From Gillisia lutea (GTDB taxonomy: Bacteria > Bacteroidota > Bacteroidia > Flavobacteriales > Flavobacteriaceae), in assembly GCF_021568705.1 (NCBI RefSeq), contig NZ_JAKGTH010000007.1:186001-250000 (forward strand): DNA of 64,000 bases. Reading direction: 5' to 3'. Every line of letters starts with the position of its first letter. The stretch's first letter is position 1. The notes under the pieces were generated by a model that did not search any database, had not been told where the DNA came from, and saw nothing but the letters and a program-made list of their open reading frames with translations. The position numbers were made by a program, and so were the translations under genes. Below, piece by piece: positions 54,620 through 64,000 of this stretch.

Positions 54620-55732
54620 ATGGCTAAATTTTATCTAAAATTCGGAATACTTACCATGGGGGTACTAGGGATTATATCCTGTAAAAATGAACAAGAAAAA
54701 GTTGAAGATTTTCCTGTTGAACCCCAAAGCGAAGCTGAGGTATTAAATGTTAGTTCAGAACCATTAATTACAGATAATTTTACTGCTGATCCATCAGCCC
54801 ATGTATTTCAAGACAAGTTATATATATACCCTTCTCATGATTATTATTCCGGTATTCCCGAAGATGATTTAGGTAGCCATTTTAATATGAGAGATTACCA
54901 TGTATATTCCATGGATAGTGTAGGAGGGAAGATCACCGACCATGGTGTTGCACTAGATGTTAAGGATGTAAAATGGGCCAAAAGACAAATGTGGGCTCCC
55001 GATGCTGCAGAAAAAGATGGTAAATACTATCTGTATTTTCCAGCAAAAGATAAGGATGATATCTTCAGAATAGGGGTTGCAACATCCGATAATCCTGGTG
55101 GTCCTTTTGTTGCGCTTCCAGAACCAATAGAGAATACCTTCAGCATAGATCCTGCGGTTTTTAAGGATTCCGATAATGAATATTATCTTTATTTTGGAGG
55201 TATCTGGGGAGGACAACTTCAGCGTTGGCAGAATGACACATTTGAAATGGAAGATGCTTACCCAGCTGATACAGCTTCTGCCTTGAAGCCAAAAATCGCG
55301 AAACTAAACAGCGATATGGTGAGTCTTGCAGAAACTCCACGAGATATTCAGATCTTGGATGAAAATGGTAAAGAGCTTACTACCGGTGATAATGAAAGAA
55401 GATTTTTTGAAGCGGCCTGGGTACATAAGATGAATGGTAAATATTATTTGTCATATTCAACAGGGGATACACATAATATTGCCTATGCTGTAGGAGACAG
55501 CCCATATGGACCTTTTACTTATAAGGGAGTAATCTTAAAGCCTGTATTGGGTTGGACCAATCATCACTCTATTGTAGAGTTTAAGGGAAAATGGTATCTA
55601 TTCTATCATGATAGCTCACTTTCTGGCGGAAAGACCTATTTAAGAAGTATTAAAATGACAGAATTGAAATTTAATGATGATGGTAGTATTCGTACTATAG
55701 ATGCGATGGTTTCTAACGATGGAATAAAGTAA
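54620..55732 (+). CDS. GH43 beta-xylosidase/arabinofuranosidase, lipoprotein
   Basis: 370 residues; lipobox IISC (Cys21) and an acidic linker, then a single five-bladed propeller. GH43 acids: base Asp in NFTADPSAHVF, helper Asp in FSIDPAVFKDSDNEYYL, acid Glu in RRFFEAAWVHKMNGKYYLSYS. No C-terminal sandwich. The WAPDAAEKDGKYYLYFPA stretch is typical of xylan-active members. It is transcribed away from susC, 5 bp ahead of the acetylesterase gene, and shares the divergent regulatory region. Confidence 0.93.
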   Translation: MAKFYLKFGILTMGVLGIISCKNEQEKVEDFPVEPQSEAEVLNVSSEPLITDNFTADPSAHVFQDKLYIYPSHDYYSGIPEDDLGSHFNMRDYHVYSMDSVGGKITDHGVALDVKDVKWAKRQMWAPDAAEKDGKYYLYFPAKDKDDIFRIGVATSDNPGGPFVALPEPIENTFSIDPAVFKDSDNEYYLYFGGIWGGQLQRWQNDTFEMEDAYPADTASALKPKIAKLNSDMVSLAETPRDIQILDENGKELTTGDNERRFFEAAWVHKMNGKYYLSYSTGDTHNIAYAVGDSPYGPFTYKGVILKPVLGWTNHHSIVEFKGKWYLFYHDSSLSGGKTYLRSIKMTELKFNDDGSIRTIDAMVSNDGIK

Positions 55733-55737
55733 TAAGT

Positions 55738-57663
55738 ATGAAATATTTGCTCGGTCTTCTTTTCTTTGTTTTTATACCATCTACATTATTAGCTCAAATT
55801 AGGTTGCCTAAATTGGTAGATGATGGCATGGTACTTCAACGGGATGCAAAAATTAAAATATGGGGATGGTCTTCACCGGAAGAAGAAATTACACTTGAGT
55901 TTGGTGAGGTTTCCTTAAAAACTAAGGCTGATGATAAAGGTAACTGGAGTTTGAACTTATCTAACCTGCAGGCGGGCGGACCTTTTAATATGATGATTTC
56001 CGGAAAGAACCAAATAGAAATCAAGTATGTCTATGTAGGCGATGTTTGGCTATGTTCTGGACAGTCGAATATGGAAACTCCTATGTCTCGTGTAGCTCCC
56101 TTGTATCAACAAGAAATAGATTCAGCAAATAATGAATATATCAGGTATTTTGAAGTGCCTAAAGATTATGATCTTGTGGCACCCAGAAGAGAGCTATCTG
56201 GAGGGAAATGGGAAGCCGTAAATCGACAGAACATAGAGCATTTCTCAGCTGTAGCTTATTTTTTTGCTAAAAATCTTTATGAGACCTATAATGTTCCAAT
56301 AGGCTTGATCAATTCCAGTTTGGGAGGTTCGCCCGTAGAGGCTTGGCTGAGTGAAGAGTCTTTGATGCAATTTCCCGAATATTTGGCAGAAGTAAATAGA
56401 TTGAGACCCCAGGGAGTTGTTGACAGTCTTGAGAAAATTGATAGAGATAGAGGTAGCAACTGGTATGCACAAATAAATGCTGAAGACAAAGGGATTAGGG
56501 AAAGCTGGAAATCAGAGAACTTTGATGACAGCCAATGGAAAGTGCTGGATATTCCAGCCTATTGGTCAGATTCTGATTTGGGTGAGGTAAATGGTGTAGT
56601 ATGGTTTAGAAAAAACTTTGAACTATCAAAAACACCAGACAGTAAGGCAGCCAAACTTTTGATGGGTAGAATCGTGGATGCCGATTCTGTATTTGTGAAC
56701 GGGGAATTTATAGGAAACACCACCTATCAATACCCGCCAAGACGATATACCATTCCCCCGGGCATTTTAAAAAAAGGCACTAATACTATTAGTGTTAAGA
56801 TTATTAATGAAAGAGGAAAAGGTGGTTTTATTACCGATAAACCTTATGAATTGAACATAGGTGAAACTACTATTGATTTAAAAGGATCTTGGAAGTATAA
56901 TTTAGGTGTTAAGATGACCTCTTTAGAGCCATCGGTTTCTTACCAGCGAAAGCCTGAAGGATTGTTTAATGCGATGATAAATCCGCTGACAAATTATAGC
57001 ATAAAAGGAGCGATATGGTATCAGGGAGAATCTAATACTGCTAAGCCTGAAGAATACCAGCAACTTTTTAGTTCTATGATCCAGGACTGGAGAAGCAAAT
57101 GGAATCAAAACCCGAAGAATTTTCCTTTCTTATTTGTTCAGCTAGCTAATTTTATGGAATCTTTCGACCATCCCACCGATAGCAATTGGGCTCGTTTAAG
57201 GGAATCTCAACTTAAAACCCTGGCGCTTCCAGAAACTGGAATGGCGGTTACTATAGATGTTGGAGAATGGAATGATATACATCCATTAAACAAAAAACCT
57301 GTAGGGGATAGATTAGCCCAAGCAGCCAAGAAAGTGGCCTACAAAGAAGATGTATTGCCCAGTGGTCCAATAGTGGATTCTTATAAAATTAAAGGAGATT
57401 CTATAATAATTGAATTTAAGAATGTAGGAAAATCATTGATGATGAAAGGAGGCGAAGAGTTGAAAGAGTTTGCAATTGCGGGAGAAGACAGGAATTTTGT
57501 ATGGGCCAATGCCCGAATGGTGGGTAATAAAGTAATAGTTTCTAGTCCTGAAATTAAAAACCCTGTCGCAGTTCGTTATGCATGGGCAAATAATCCCGAT
57601 GAAGCTAATCTTTACAACCAGCAAGGGCTTCCCGCTTCACCTTTTAGAACAGATAACTGGTAG
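55738..57663 (+). CDS. SASA-type acetylesterase with inserted jelly-roll domain (CE20-like)
   Basis: 641-residue secreted esterase (signal peptide 1-19, LLAQ). The sialate-O-acetylesterase SGNH fold is split: block I CSGQSNMETPM (nucleophile Ser) and SLGGSPVEAWL come first, then an inserted beta-sandwich at about 240-375 (NFDDSQWKVLDIPAYW, VVWFRKNFEL, VNGEFIGNTTYQYPPRRYTIPPG) like those of GH2 enzymes, then GAIWYQGESN and the Asp/His block DIHPLNKKPVGDRLA. The position suggests removal of acetyl groups from xylan; CE20 members known to me act on xylan or xyloglucan oligosaccharides. Confidence 0.9.
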   Translation: MKYLLGLLFFVFIPSTLLAQIRLPKLVDDGMVLQRDAKIKIWGWSSPEEEITLEFGEVSLKTKADDKGNWSLNLSNLQAGGPFNMMISGKNQIEIKYVYVGDVWLCSGQSNMETPMSRVAPLYQQEIDSANNEYIRYFEVPKDYDLVAPRRELSGGKWEAVNRQNIEHFSAVAYFFAKNLYETYNVPIGLINSSLGGSPVEAWLSEESLMQFPEYLAEVNRLRPQGVVDSLEKIDRDRGSNWYAQINAEDKGIRESWKSENFDDSQWKVLDIPAYWSDSDLGEVNGVVWFRKNFELSKTPDSKAAKLLMGRIVDADSVFVNGEFIGNTTYQYPPRRYTIPPGILKKGTNTISVKIINERGKGGFITDKPYELNIGETTIDLKGSWKYNLGVKMTSLEPSVSYQRKPEGLFNAMINPLTNYSIKGAIWYQGESNTAKPEEYQQLFSSMIQDWRSKWNQNPKNFPFLFVQLANFMESFDHPTDSNWARLRESQLKTLALPETGMAVTIDVGEWNDIHPLNKKPVGDRLAQAAKKVAYKEDVLPSGPIVDSYKIKGDSIIIEFKNVGKSLMMKGGEELKEFAIAGEDRNFVWANARMVGNKVIVSSPEIKNPVAVRYAWANNPDEANLYNQQGLPASPFRTDNW

Positions 57664-57686
57664 ACCAACCCGATTATTAATAAATA

Positions 57687-57718
57687 AAAAAATGCCAGAG
57701 ATAACTCTGGCATTTTTT
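57687..57718. terminator. Two-way terminator
   Basis: Perfect 14-base arms with ATAA loop and six A/T at each end, between the acetylesterase gene and the convergent GH43 gene. Confidence 0.92.
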
Positions 57719-57736
57719 ATACTATAATTTTTATTA

Positions 57737-59425
57737 TTACTCTGTTTTGTAAACATCATCATCTCCTGAATATTCAAACCAATCTATTTTAGCAATGTTA
57801 TCTGACTCCTCACCTTCAGAAGTGGTATACATAGCGAGCGTAGTGCCTACAAATCCACCGGCTGTTCGAGTGCTGAGGTAATAACCATCTACATTTTTAA
57901 TTAGATCCTTCCAATTCCCGCTTTCTAGGGCATATTTAAAGTAATACTTATTTCCATCAAATGAAATTTTAAGCCCTAGAGTATTGCAGTTTGCTATTTT
58001 CGCAGATGCCAATACTTCAAAGCCTTGCTCATTCATTTTGCGCAATTGAATAACAGATCCGGTATTATCAAGAGTTTTACATAAATAGTAGGCATGTGTT
58101 TCATTTTGAAAAGCAACTATCCCGGCACTTTCATTTACAGAATTGGCTTCAAAAGTTAATTCGATACTAGCTTCCCCTTTCAAATGTTGTTGTCTGTGAC
58201 CAATAAAACTTGGGTTGGAAGTACCACGAATAGTTTCGGGACGAGTTTTCATTATCAGCATCCCATTTTTAAGATCGAACCATTTTTTATGAGGAGTTCT
58301 TAAGAAGAGCCAATTAAATCCCAGCGTTTCATTTTCAAAATTTTTGGTGAAGGTGAAATTTCCACTAAAAGGAAATAGGTCTTTATTAATGCTTGTGCCT
58401 GCAGGTAATGGGTAGTTGTATTTTATTTCTTCTCCTCCCAGATCAAAAATTGGCCAATCCTCTTCCCATTTTACGGGAGCAAGAAAAGTTTCTCTACCGG
58501 TATTATAGAAATCCCCCGCATAAGGTCGCACTGCCAGAAAGATACCATACCATTCATTATTAGGACTTTTAACGAGATCTGCATGTCCGGCTGAGGTAAT
58601 TGGGTGTTTTCTATCAGGGTCTAAATGCCTTTGCGTAAGTATTGGGTTATTTTTATAAGGGATAAACTTGCTGTTTATGTCTTTCGTTCGATAAATCATT
58701 TCAGAATGATTAACTGCGGTTCCCCCTTCGGCTGTCATTAGATAATAATAGCCATTGAGTTTGTAAATACGGGGCCCTTCCGCCCAAATTGGCTTTTTAG
58801 AAAAATCGACCCCACCGTTCACAAGTATTCTATTCTCCCCATTAACCGTCAATTTTTTTTGATCAAATTCAAACATTCTAATAGTTCGATGTCCATCATA
58901 CTCGGGTTTGTTATTGGGAGCATCCCCGTTATAAACTATGTATGATTTATCTTCATCAAAAAATAAACCCGGGTCTATTCCTTTAACTTCGGGAAGCCAA
59001 ACGAGATTGGACCATGGTCCAGCTGGATTTTTAGAAGTGACAACAAAATTTCCTGGACCATCAACAACAGTGCATGTAACATAAAAAACACCTTTATTAT
59101 AACTGATATCTGGAGCAAAAATAGCTCTGGAAACACCAAAACCTTCCAAATCTAATTGTTCTGGTCTATCCAGAACATTCCCGATTTGAGTCCAATTTAC
59201 TAGATCTTTACTATGGAAAATGGGTATTCCGGGAAAGAAAGCAAAGGTAGAATGAACCATATAATAATTTCCTTTTCCATCATCGGTAATACTCGGGTCG
59301 GGATACCATCCTGCTAAAATTGGATTTTGATAGGTGTGTTGACCAAATATCTTATTTGTAGAAAATAGTACAGAAAAGATAAAAATACAGAGGAATTTAT
59401 GTTGTGTATTTAGTTTTAAATCCAT
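57737..59425 (-). CDS. GH43 family glycosidase with C-terminal beta-sandwich
   Basis: 562-residue secreted enzyme (signal peptide about 1-29). Propeller with base Asp in GWYPDPSITDDG, helper Asp in KGIDPGLFFDEDKSYIVY and acid Glu in IWAEGPRIYKLNGYYYLM; then a concanavalin-like domain from about residue 350 (NFENETLGFNWLFLRTPHKKWFDL). This layout is typical of beta-xylosidases and arabinofuranosidases acting on xylo-oligosaccharides. It lies downstream of the xylA terminator on the same strand, so it probably has its own promoter in the short gap at 59426-59478. Confidence 0.92.
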   Translation of the reverse strand: MDLKLNTQHKFLCIFIFSVLFSTNKIFGQHTYQNPILAGWYPDPSITDDGKGNYYMVHSTFAFFPGIPIFHSKDLVNWTQIGNVLDRPEQLDLEGFGVSRAIFAPDISYNKGVFYVTCTVVDGPGNFVVTSKNPAGPWSNLVWLPEVKGIDPGLFFDEDKSYIVYNGDAPNNKPEYDGHRTIRMFEFDQKKLTVNGENRILVNGGVDFSKKPIWAEGPRIYKLNGYYYLMTAEGGTAVNHSEMIYRTKDINSKFIPYKNNPILTQRHLDPDRKHPITSAGHADLVKSPNNEWYGIFLAVRPYAGDFYNTGRETFLAPVKWEEDWPIFDLGGEEIKYNYPLPAGTSINKDLFPFSGNFTFTKNFENETLGFNWLFLRTPHKKWFDLKNGMLIMKTRPETIRGTSNPSFIGHRQQHLKGEASIELTFEANSVNESAGIVAFQNETHAYYLCKTLDNTGSVIQLRKMNEQGFEVLASAKIANCNTLGLKISFDGNKYYFKYALESGNWKDLIKNVDGYYLSTRTAGGFVGTTLAMYTTSEGEESDNIAKIDWFEYSGDDDVYKTE

Positions 59426-59478
59426 GATAATTAATATGTTATAAAATGAAATTAAATTGTCAAGCGTTTTTTAGGTAA

Positions 59479-59512
59479 AAAAATATCGAAGCTGGCTAGC
59501 TTCGATATTTTT
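59479..59512 (-). terminator. Terminator of the xylose operon
   Basis: Perfect 14-base arms (59479-59492, 59499-59512) and TGGCTA loop with T-runs, 26 bp after the xylA stop codon. It separates xylA from the downstream GH43 gene. Confidence 0.9.
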
Positions 59513-59538
59513 ATTGGTACATATAATAGAATTTAAGC

Positions 59539-60858
59539 TTAATAAGCGTTTGCTATAATTTGTTCAAAAAGCTCTTGTTTTCCACTTCTTTGTTGAGGTT
59601 CTCCATTGTTTCTGGCAATTTCACTTATTGCTTCCAGAGATAATTCTCCTTTTTCAAATTTAGCCCCATTACCTTGATCGAATGATTGATAGCGCTCTTT
59701 GCGAAGTTTTTTATAATCGGTATTTTTCAAAATATTATCTGCACATATTAATCCTCTGGCAAAAGAATCCATTCCCGAGATATGGGCGATAAATTTATCT
59801 TCAAGATCTGTAGAGTTTCGACGCATTTTGGCATCAAAATTAATTCCACCCCCTTGAATTCCGCCACCTTCTAAAATAACCAACATGGCTTGTGTGATCT
59901 CATAGATGTTTATTGGAAACTGATCGGTATCCCATCCATTTTGATAGTCACCTCTATTGGCATCAATACTTCCCAGCATGCCGGCATCTACCGCTACTTG
60001 TAATTCATGTTGGAAGGTGTGACCTGCTAAAGTAGCATGATTAACTTCCAGATTAAGTTTGAAATCTTTTTCGAGCCCGTATTTATGGATAAAACCTAAT
60101 GTGGTAGCCGCGTCAAAATCATATTGATGTTTGGTAGGTTCCATAGGTTTAGGTTCAATTAGAAAAGTGCCTTTAAAACCTTGTTTTCGAGCATAATCTC
60201 TACACATGGTCAGGAATTTTGCTAAATGTTCCTGTTCGCGTTTCATATCGGTATTCAAAAGACTCATATATCCTTCTCGACCTCCCCAGAATACGTAATT
60301 TTCTCCGCCTAAGGCAATAGTAGCATCGATAGCGATCTTGGCCTGAGCTCCTGCATATGCCAGAACATCAAAATCGGGGTTAGTAGAAGCGCCATTCATA
60401 TAACGAGGGTTACTGAACAGGTTTGAAGTTCCCCATAGTAATTTGATGCCAGTTTCTTTTTGCTTTTGTTTAGCATGTTCTACAAGTGCCTGAACTCTTT
60501 TTTCAAATTCAGCTAATGTGGGAGCTTCGTCTACTACATCCAGGTCGTGAAAACAGTAATAGGGGATACTTAATTTGCTCATAAATTCGAAAGCAGCATC
60601 CATTTTGTCTTTAGCTCTTAAAATTACATCTTCGTTCTTATCCCACTCAAATGTTTCGGTATCTGCACCAAACGGATCACCTCCTTTGTTACATAATGTG
60701 TGCCAGTAAGCCATAGAAAAGCGTAGGTGCTCCTTTAAAGTCTTTCCAGCAACTACAAGATTCTCATCGTACCATTTAAAAGCAAGCGGATTCTTACTTT
60801 CTCTACCTTCAAATTTGATTTTATCGATGTTCGAAAAAAATGATTTAGATTTTGTCAT
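59539..60858 (-). CDS. xylA: Xylose isomerase
   Basis: Converts D-xylose to D-xylulose. 439 residues, class II length. Active-site features: [12 protein letters not shown] (catalytic His), [37 protein letters not shown] with metal ligands, [17 protein letters not shown] and [20 protein letters not shown]. It lies 2 bp after xylB and ends the xylose operon. Takes the xylose set free by GH3 and GH43 enzymes and imported by the upstream permease. Confidence 0.98.
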   Translation of the reverse strand: MTKSKSFFSNIDKIKFEGRESKNPLAFKWYDENLVVAGKTLKEHLRFSMAYWHTLCNKGGDPFGADTETFEWDKNEDVILRAKDKMDAAFEFMSKLSIPYYCFHDLDVVDEAPTLAEFEKRVQALVEHAKQKQKETGIKLLWGTSNLFSNPRYMNGASTNPDFDVLAYAGAQAKIAIDATIALGGENYVFWGGREGYMSLLNTDMKREQEHLAKFLTMCRDYARKQGFKGTFLIEPKPMEPTKHQYDFDAATTLGFIHKYGLEKDFKLNLEVNHATLAGHTFQHELQVAVDAGMLGSIDANRGDYQNGWDTDQFPINIYEITQAMLVILEGGGIQGGGINFDAKMRRNSTDLEDKFIAHISGMDSFARGLICADNILKNTDYKKLRKERYQSFDQGNGAKFEKGELSLEAISEIARNNGEPQQRSGKQELFEQIIANAY

Positions 60859-60860
60859 AA

Positions 60861-62351
60861 TTATTCAATATTTATGTGATTTTTCCATTCTTCATATAAT
60901 TCCTGATATTGAGAAGTTAGCGTACTTGTAGGTTCTATGCGTTCTATGCATTTTAAACCTCCAAAAGCTTCTTCTAATTTTTTGTAATAACCATAGCCAT
61001 ATGCAGCACCTCGGGCAGCTCCTTCTGCTCCTGAAGTATTGAAAAGTTCTAAAGTGGTTTGAGTGGTATTTGTAAATATCTCTCTAAAAACAGGGCTTAA
61101 AAAAAGATTTGCATTTCCGGCTCTAACAATGTTTCCGGAAACCCCCACCGATTTCATAATATCAAAGCCGTAATTCATTGCGTAAACAATACCTTCACAG
61201 GCTGCACGAATTACATGTCCTTTTTGATGTATGTTGAAGTTAAGGTTCTCAATACCAGAATTAACTTTCTTATTGTTGAATATTCGCTCCACTCCATTTC
61301 CAAAAGGATAAAATCGCAAATGCTTACTACCAGGGTTTACTTTGGCGGCTTCAGCATTCAACTTTTCATAGGAGATAAGATTTTTTTCATTATCCGACAT
61401 TATTTTGCGTAGCCATTGGTATAATATTCCTGAGCCATTAATACACAACATTACTCCATTTCGTTTTTCAGCTTCAGAATTGTTTGCGTGCAAAAAGGTG
61501 TTGATTCTATTATTCTCATCGTAATTATCTTTATCACTAACCGCATATATTACCGCTGAAGTACCTGCAGTAGTTGCAATTTCTCCAGGGTTTAGTACAT
61601 TAAGCGATAGGGCATTATTTGGTTGGTCTCCCGCTCTATAGGTGATTTTAGTGCTGGGATTTAAACCTAATTCTTCTGCTACCTCTTTATTAATGCTTGC
61701 CTGATGGTCGAAGTTTGGCACGATCTCAGGAATTAGCTCTTCCTTGATTCCCATTTCATTTAAGACCTCAATAGCTAACGCACCTTTTTTGAAATTCCAG
61801 AGGGCGGCTTCCGATAATCCCGAAATACTTATTTGAGCAACGCCTGATAGTTTTGCAGCAATAAAATCTCCGGGAAGCATCATATGTGCAGCCTTGGCAT
61901 ATATATCTGGTTGATTAAGCTTAACCCACTTCAACTTTGAAGCTGTGAAATTCCCTGGGCTTCCTAAAATGGTCCTTTTGCAAAAGTCATGACCCAAATT
62001 ATCATAAGATTCATCTCCAATAGATGCTGCCCGACTATCACACCATATAATGGAAGGGCGAACAGGGTTGAGCTTCTTATCTACTAGAATCAATCCATGC
62101 ATTTGATAGGAGATACCAATGCTAGCAATTTTTTTTATATCAATATGATGTTTGGTAGCTAAAATCTTTATTCCCTGTTTAGTATAATTCCACCAATCAT
62201 TTGGATCTTGCTCTGCCCAGCCAAATTCTGGAGCTTTGATATCCATCTCAAATTCGGGAACGTTTATATCACATATAGAAACTCCTTTTTCTGCATCGAG
62301 TACCGATAGCTTAATTGAAGAACTTCCTAAATCTATTCCTAAAAAGTACAT
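60861..62351 (-). CDS. xylB: Xylulokinase
   Basis: FGGY-family kinase making xylulose 5-phosphate. 496 residues: [19 protein letters not shown] (phosphate loop 1), [13 protein letters not shown] (the QMHG substrate motif typical of xylulokinase), the catalytic Asp in [16 protein letters not shown], and the C-terminal [23 protein letters not shown] with [14 protein letters not shown]. Located between the permease (22 bp) and xylA (2 bp). Confidence 0.97.
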   Translation of the reverse strand: MYFLGIDLGSSSIKLSVLDAEKGVSICDINVPEFEMDIKAPEFGWAEQDPNDWWNYTKQGIKILATKHHIDIKKIASIGISYQMHGLILVDKKLNPVRPSIIWCDSRAASIGDESYDNLGHDFCKRTILGSPGNFTASKLKWVKLNQPDIYAKAAHMMLPGDFIAAKLSGVAQISISGLSEAALWNFKKGALAIEVLNEMGIKEELIPEIVPNFDHQASINKEVAEELGLNPSTKITYRAGDQPNNALSLNVLNPGEIATTAGTSAVIYAVSDKDNYDENNRINTFLHANNSEAEKRNGVMLCINGSGILYQWLRKIMSDNEKNLISYEKLNAEAAKVNPGSKHLRFYPFGNGVERIFNNKKVNSGIENLNFNIHQKGHVIRAACEGIVYAMNYGFDIMKSVGVSGNIVRAGNANLFLSPVFREIFTNTTQTTLELFNTSGAEGAARGAAYGYGYYKKLEEAFGGLKCIERIEPTSTLTSQYQELYEEWKNHINIE

Positions 62352-62373
62352 TTTGCTCTTTTAAATTTAATTT

Positions 62374-63981
62374 TTACACTTCTGTTTCCGGCTTCCATAA
62401 GGTTTCCATTTCTTCTAATGTTCTACCTTTGGTCTCAGGAACGAACTTCCAGATAAATATTCCGGAGAGTATCGCCATTCCACCATATATCCAATATGAA
62501 AATCCATGGTTGAACATTTCGGTTAATCGTACATTATTGTTCATCATTGGGAAGGTCCACGACACCATTAGGTTGGCTAACCATTGTACTGCGACTGCAA
62601 ATGCCATAACACCTTTAATTTTATTAGGAAATATTTCTGATAATAACACCCATGTAACCGGTCCCCAGGACATTGCGAAAGCAGCAATGTATAGAAGCAT
62701 AAGGATTAAGGCTGGTAACCCACTTGACTCATTATATAAAACGGTACCTAAGCCAATCATGCTTATAGCCATTACGACACTACCAATTATCATTAATTTT
62801 TTTCTTCCAAATTTATCAACCGTAAATATTGCCAGTACTGTAAAGAGCATATTTATGGCTCCCACCACTATGGTTAAGAGCATAGAAGCATCGGTTTCCA
62901 TTCCCATACCTTTAAAAATTTGGGGGGCATAATATAATACCACGTTTATACCCACAAATTGTTGAAATATGGAAAGTAAAAGTCCTATAATTACAACCGC
63001 CCACCCGTAAAATAACCAAGGTTCTTTTTTATGATTAAAAGAAGCGGCAATTTCTTTTAAAATATTAGTTGCTTTCTCAGGTCCGTTTAAACGGGTTAGA
63101 ACTTCCATAGCCTTGTCTTTATTTCCTTTCATAACCTGAAAACGCGGAGTTTTAGGAACTAATAATAGAAAGAGAAAGAAGACAGCAGCAGGGATGGTTT
63201 CTGAAAAGAACATGTTTCGCCAGCCTACGGTATTTATCCATTCTTCAGTTTGACCTTTTACTATAAAATAGTTCACGAAATAGACCACAAGCATTCCTGT
63301 TACAATGGCAAACTGATTCCAGGAAACCAGTTTTCCTCTAATATTTGCTGGAGCCATTTCTGCAATGTATAAGGGGGCTAACATACTTGCCAGTCCCACA
63401 CCCATACCACCTAAGATTCGATAGAGAATGAAGGAAGTAAGTTTATCTCCAAAGAAAATGTTCATGGCTTCTGGATATGCCGATCCGCAGGCAGATAATA
63501 TAAATAGAAAGGCCGAAATAATTAATCCGTTCCGGCGGCCTATTGAATTAGCGATATTATCTCCCATAGATGCTCCCATGATACACCCAACCAAAGCACT
63601 ACTTACCATAAAGCCTAAAATTGAATTTTTCAGGTTTTCGGTAAGTATGCCCGGTAAGGTTAGAAACTGGAAGTAATAAATTCCGGCTCCAAGCAATAAG
63701 AAGCCTATAACGATTGCGTAACTGAACCTGTTTTTGAAAAGTTTCAGCATAAAAGAACCAAATAAAATAGCTATTGCAAAAATGCAAATACTCAGAATGA
63801 TTTTGAACTGAAAGATGGAGGCAACAGCCTCAGCCGGATTATCTTCTAAGGCTGTTATAAAATGATTTTCCAAAGCGCCAACGGCTCCAGATATTACGGC
63901 GGTATCATAACCAAAGAGTAAACCTCCTAAACTTGCTACTGCGGTAATAAGAAAAACGCTACTTTTATTTTTTAAGAACAT
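62374..63981 (-). CDS. Sugar:H+ symporter of the major facilitator superfamily (xylose permease)
   Basis: 535-residue sugar porter with about 12 membrane helices. Family signatures: GYDTAVISGAVGAL (helix 1), GASMGDNIANSIGRRNGL, RILGGMGVGLASMLAPLYIAEMAP, QQFVGINVVLYYAPQIF, DKFGRKKLMIIG and PETKGRTLEEME at the end. An extended segment at about 40-110 between the first two conserved blocks is longer than in E. coli XylE. Xylose is inferred from xylB and xylA downstream. First gene of the operon; only 19 bp of its upstream region are in the window. Confidence 0.93.
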   Translation of the reverse strand: MFLKNKSSVFLITAVASLGGLLFGYDTAVISGAVGALENHFITALEDNPAEAVASIFQFKIILSICIFAIAILFGSFMLKLFKNRFSYAIVIGFLLLGAGIYYFQFLTLPGILTENLKNSILGFMVSSALVGCIMGASMGDNIANSIGRRNGLIISAFLFILSACGSAYPEAMNIFFGDKLTSFILYRILGGMGVGLASMLAPLYIAEMAPANIRGKLVSWNQFAIVTGMLVVYFVNYFIVKGQTEEWINTVGWRNMFFSETIPAAVFFLFLLLVPKTPRFQVMKGNKDKAMEVLTRLNGPEKATNILKEIAASFNHKKEPWLFYGWAVVIIGLLLSIFQQFVGINVVLYYAPQIFKGMGMETDASMLLTIVVGAINMLFTVLAIFTVDKFGRKKLMIIGSVVMAISMIGLGTVLYNESSGLPALILMLLYIAAFAMSWGPVTWVLLSEIFPNKIKGVMAFAVAVQWLANLMVSWTFPMMNNNVRLTEMFNHGFSYWIYGGMAILSGIFIWKFVPETKGRTLEEMETLWKPETEV

Positions 63982-64000
63982 ATTATAGTCAGATTAACAA

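Noticed and set aside
1-64000. CRISPR arrays, tRNA or rRNA genes, insertion sequences, phage genes
   Set aside because: Read through for repeated spacers, cloverleaf-like sequences and transposase motifs; none was found by eye.

Overview
The window reads as chromosomal DNA of a marine-type Bacteroidota, most likely a flavobacterium of the Gramella/Zunongwangia/Salegentibacter kind (an inference; no rRNA is present). The signs are low GC by eye, a SusC/SusD pair, a xylose-isomerase pathway, many lipoproteins with SCx lipoboxes, weak Shine-Dalgarno signals and -7 promoter elements of the TAnnTTTG type. Almost the whole window is devoted to plant or algal cell-wall polysaccharides: a pectin locus on the left, a glucuronoxylan locus on the right, and a short housekeeping/sigma-factor island between them.

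Region 1 (1-8413) is a galacturonate catabolism operon: the 3' end of a KDPG aldolase gene, a three-part TRAP transporter with a lipoprotein binding protein, tagaturonate reductase (uxaB), altronate dehydratase (uxaA) and a Gfo/Idh/MocA dehydrogenase of unknown substrate. It converges on a LacI-type regulator. Region 2 (8642-24958) is a run of 13 same-strand genes for pectin breakdown: pectin methylesterases (CE8), polygalacturonases (GH28), DUF4861, GH105, GH43, PL9 and PL10 pectate lyases, two CE12 acetylesterases, KdgF and an SDR. Two enzymes are multi-domain: a GH28-PL9 protein and an alpha/beta-hydrolase-CE8 protein. No SusC/SusD pair lies in this part.

Region 3 (25349-31423) holds a DUF4494 protein, an Asp/Glu-racemase family protein, an ECF sigma factor with a membrane-spanning probable anti-sigma/beta-barrel partner, two small lipoproteins whose upstream regions share an ECF-like promoter, and a semialdehyde dehydrogenase.

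Region 4 (31511-64000) is the glucuronoxylan locus. A leftward cluster encodes GH67 and GH115 alpha-glucuronidases, an SDR, mannonate dehydratase (uxuA) and a GH10 xylanase. A divergent rightward cluster encodes a GH3 beta-xylosidase, glucuronate isomerase (uxaC), KDG kinase (kdgK), a second KDPG aldolase and a second TRAP transporter, followed by a convergent second LacI regulator. Then come SusD and SusC, GH43 and a SASA-type acetylesterase, another GH43, and xylA-xylB-xylose permease.

Together the genes can take acetylated, methyl-esterified pectin and (methyl)glucuronoxylan to monomers, import uronates by TRAP transporters, and send galacturonate and glucuronate through separate reductase/dehydratase arms to 2-keto-3-deoxygluconate, then to pyruvate and glyceraldehyde 3-phosphate. 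Xylose goes to xylulose 5-phosphate. Palindromes centred on CG lie before the key transcription units in two sequence flavours, one for pectin and one for xylan, matching the two LacI-type regulators.
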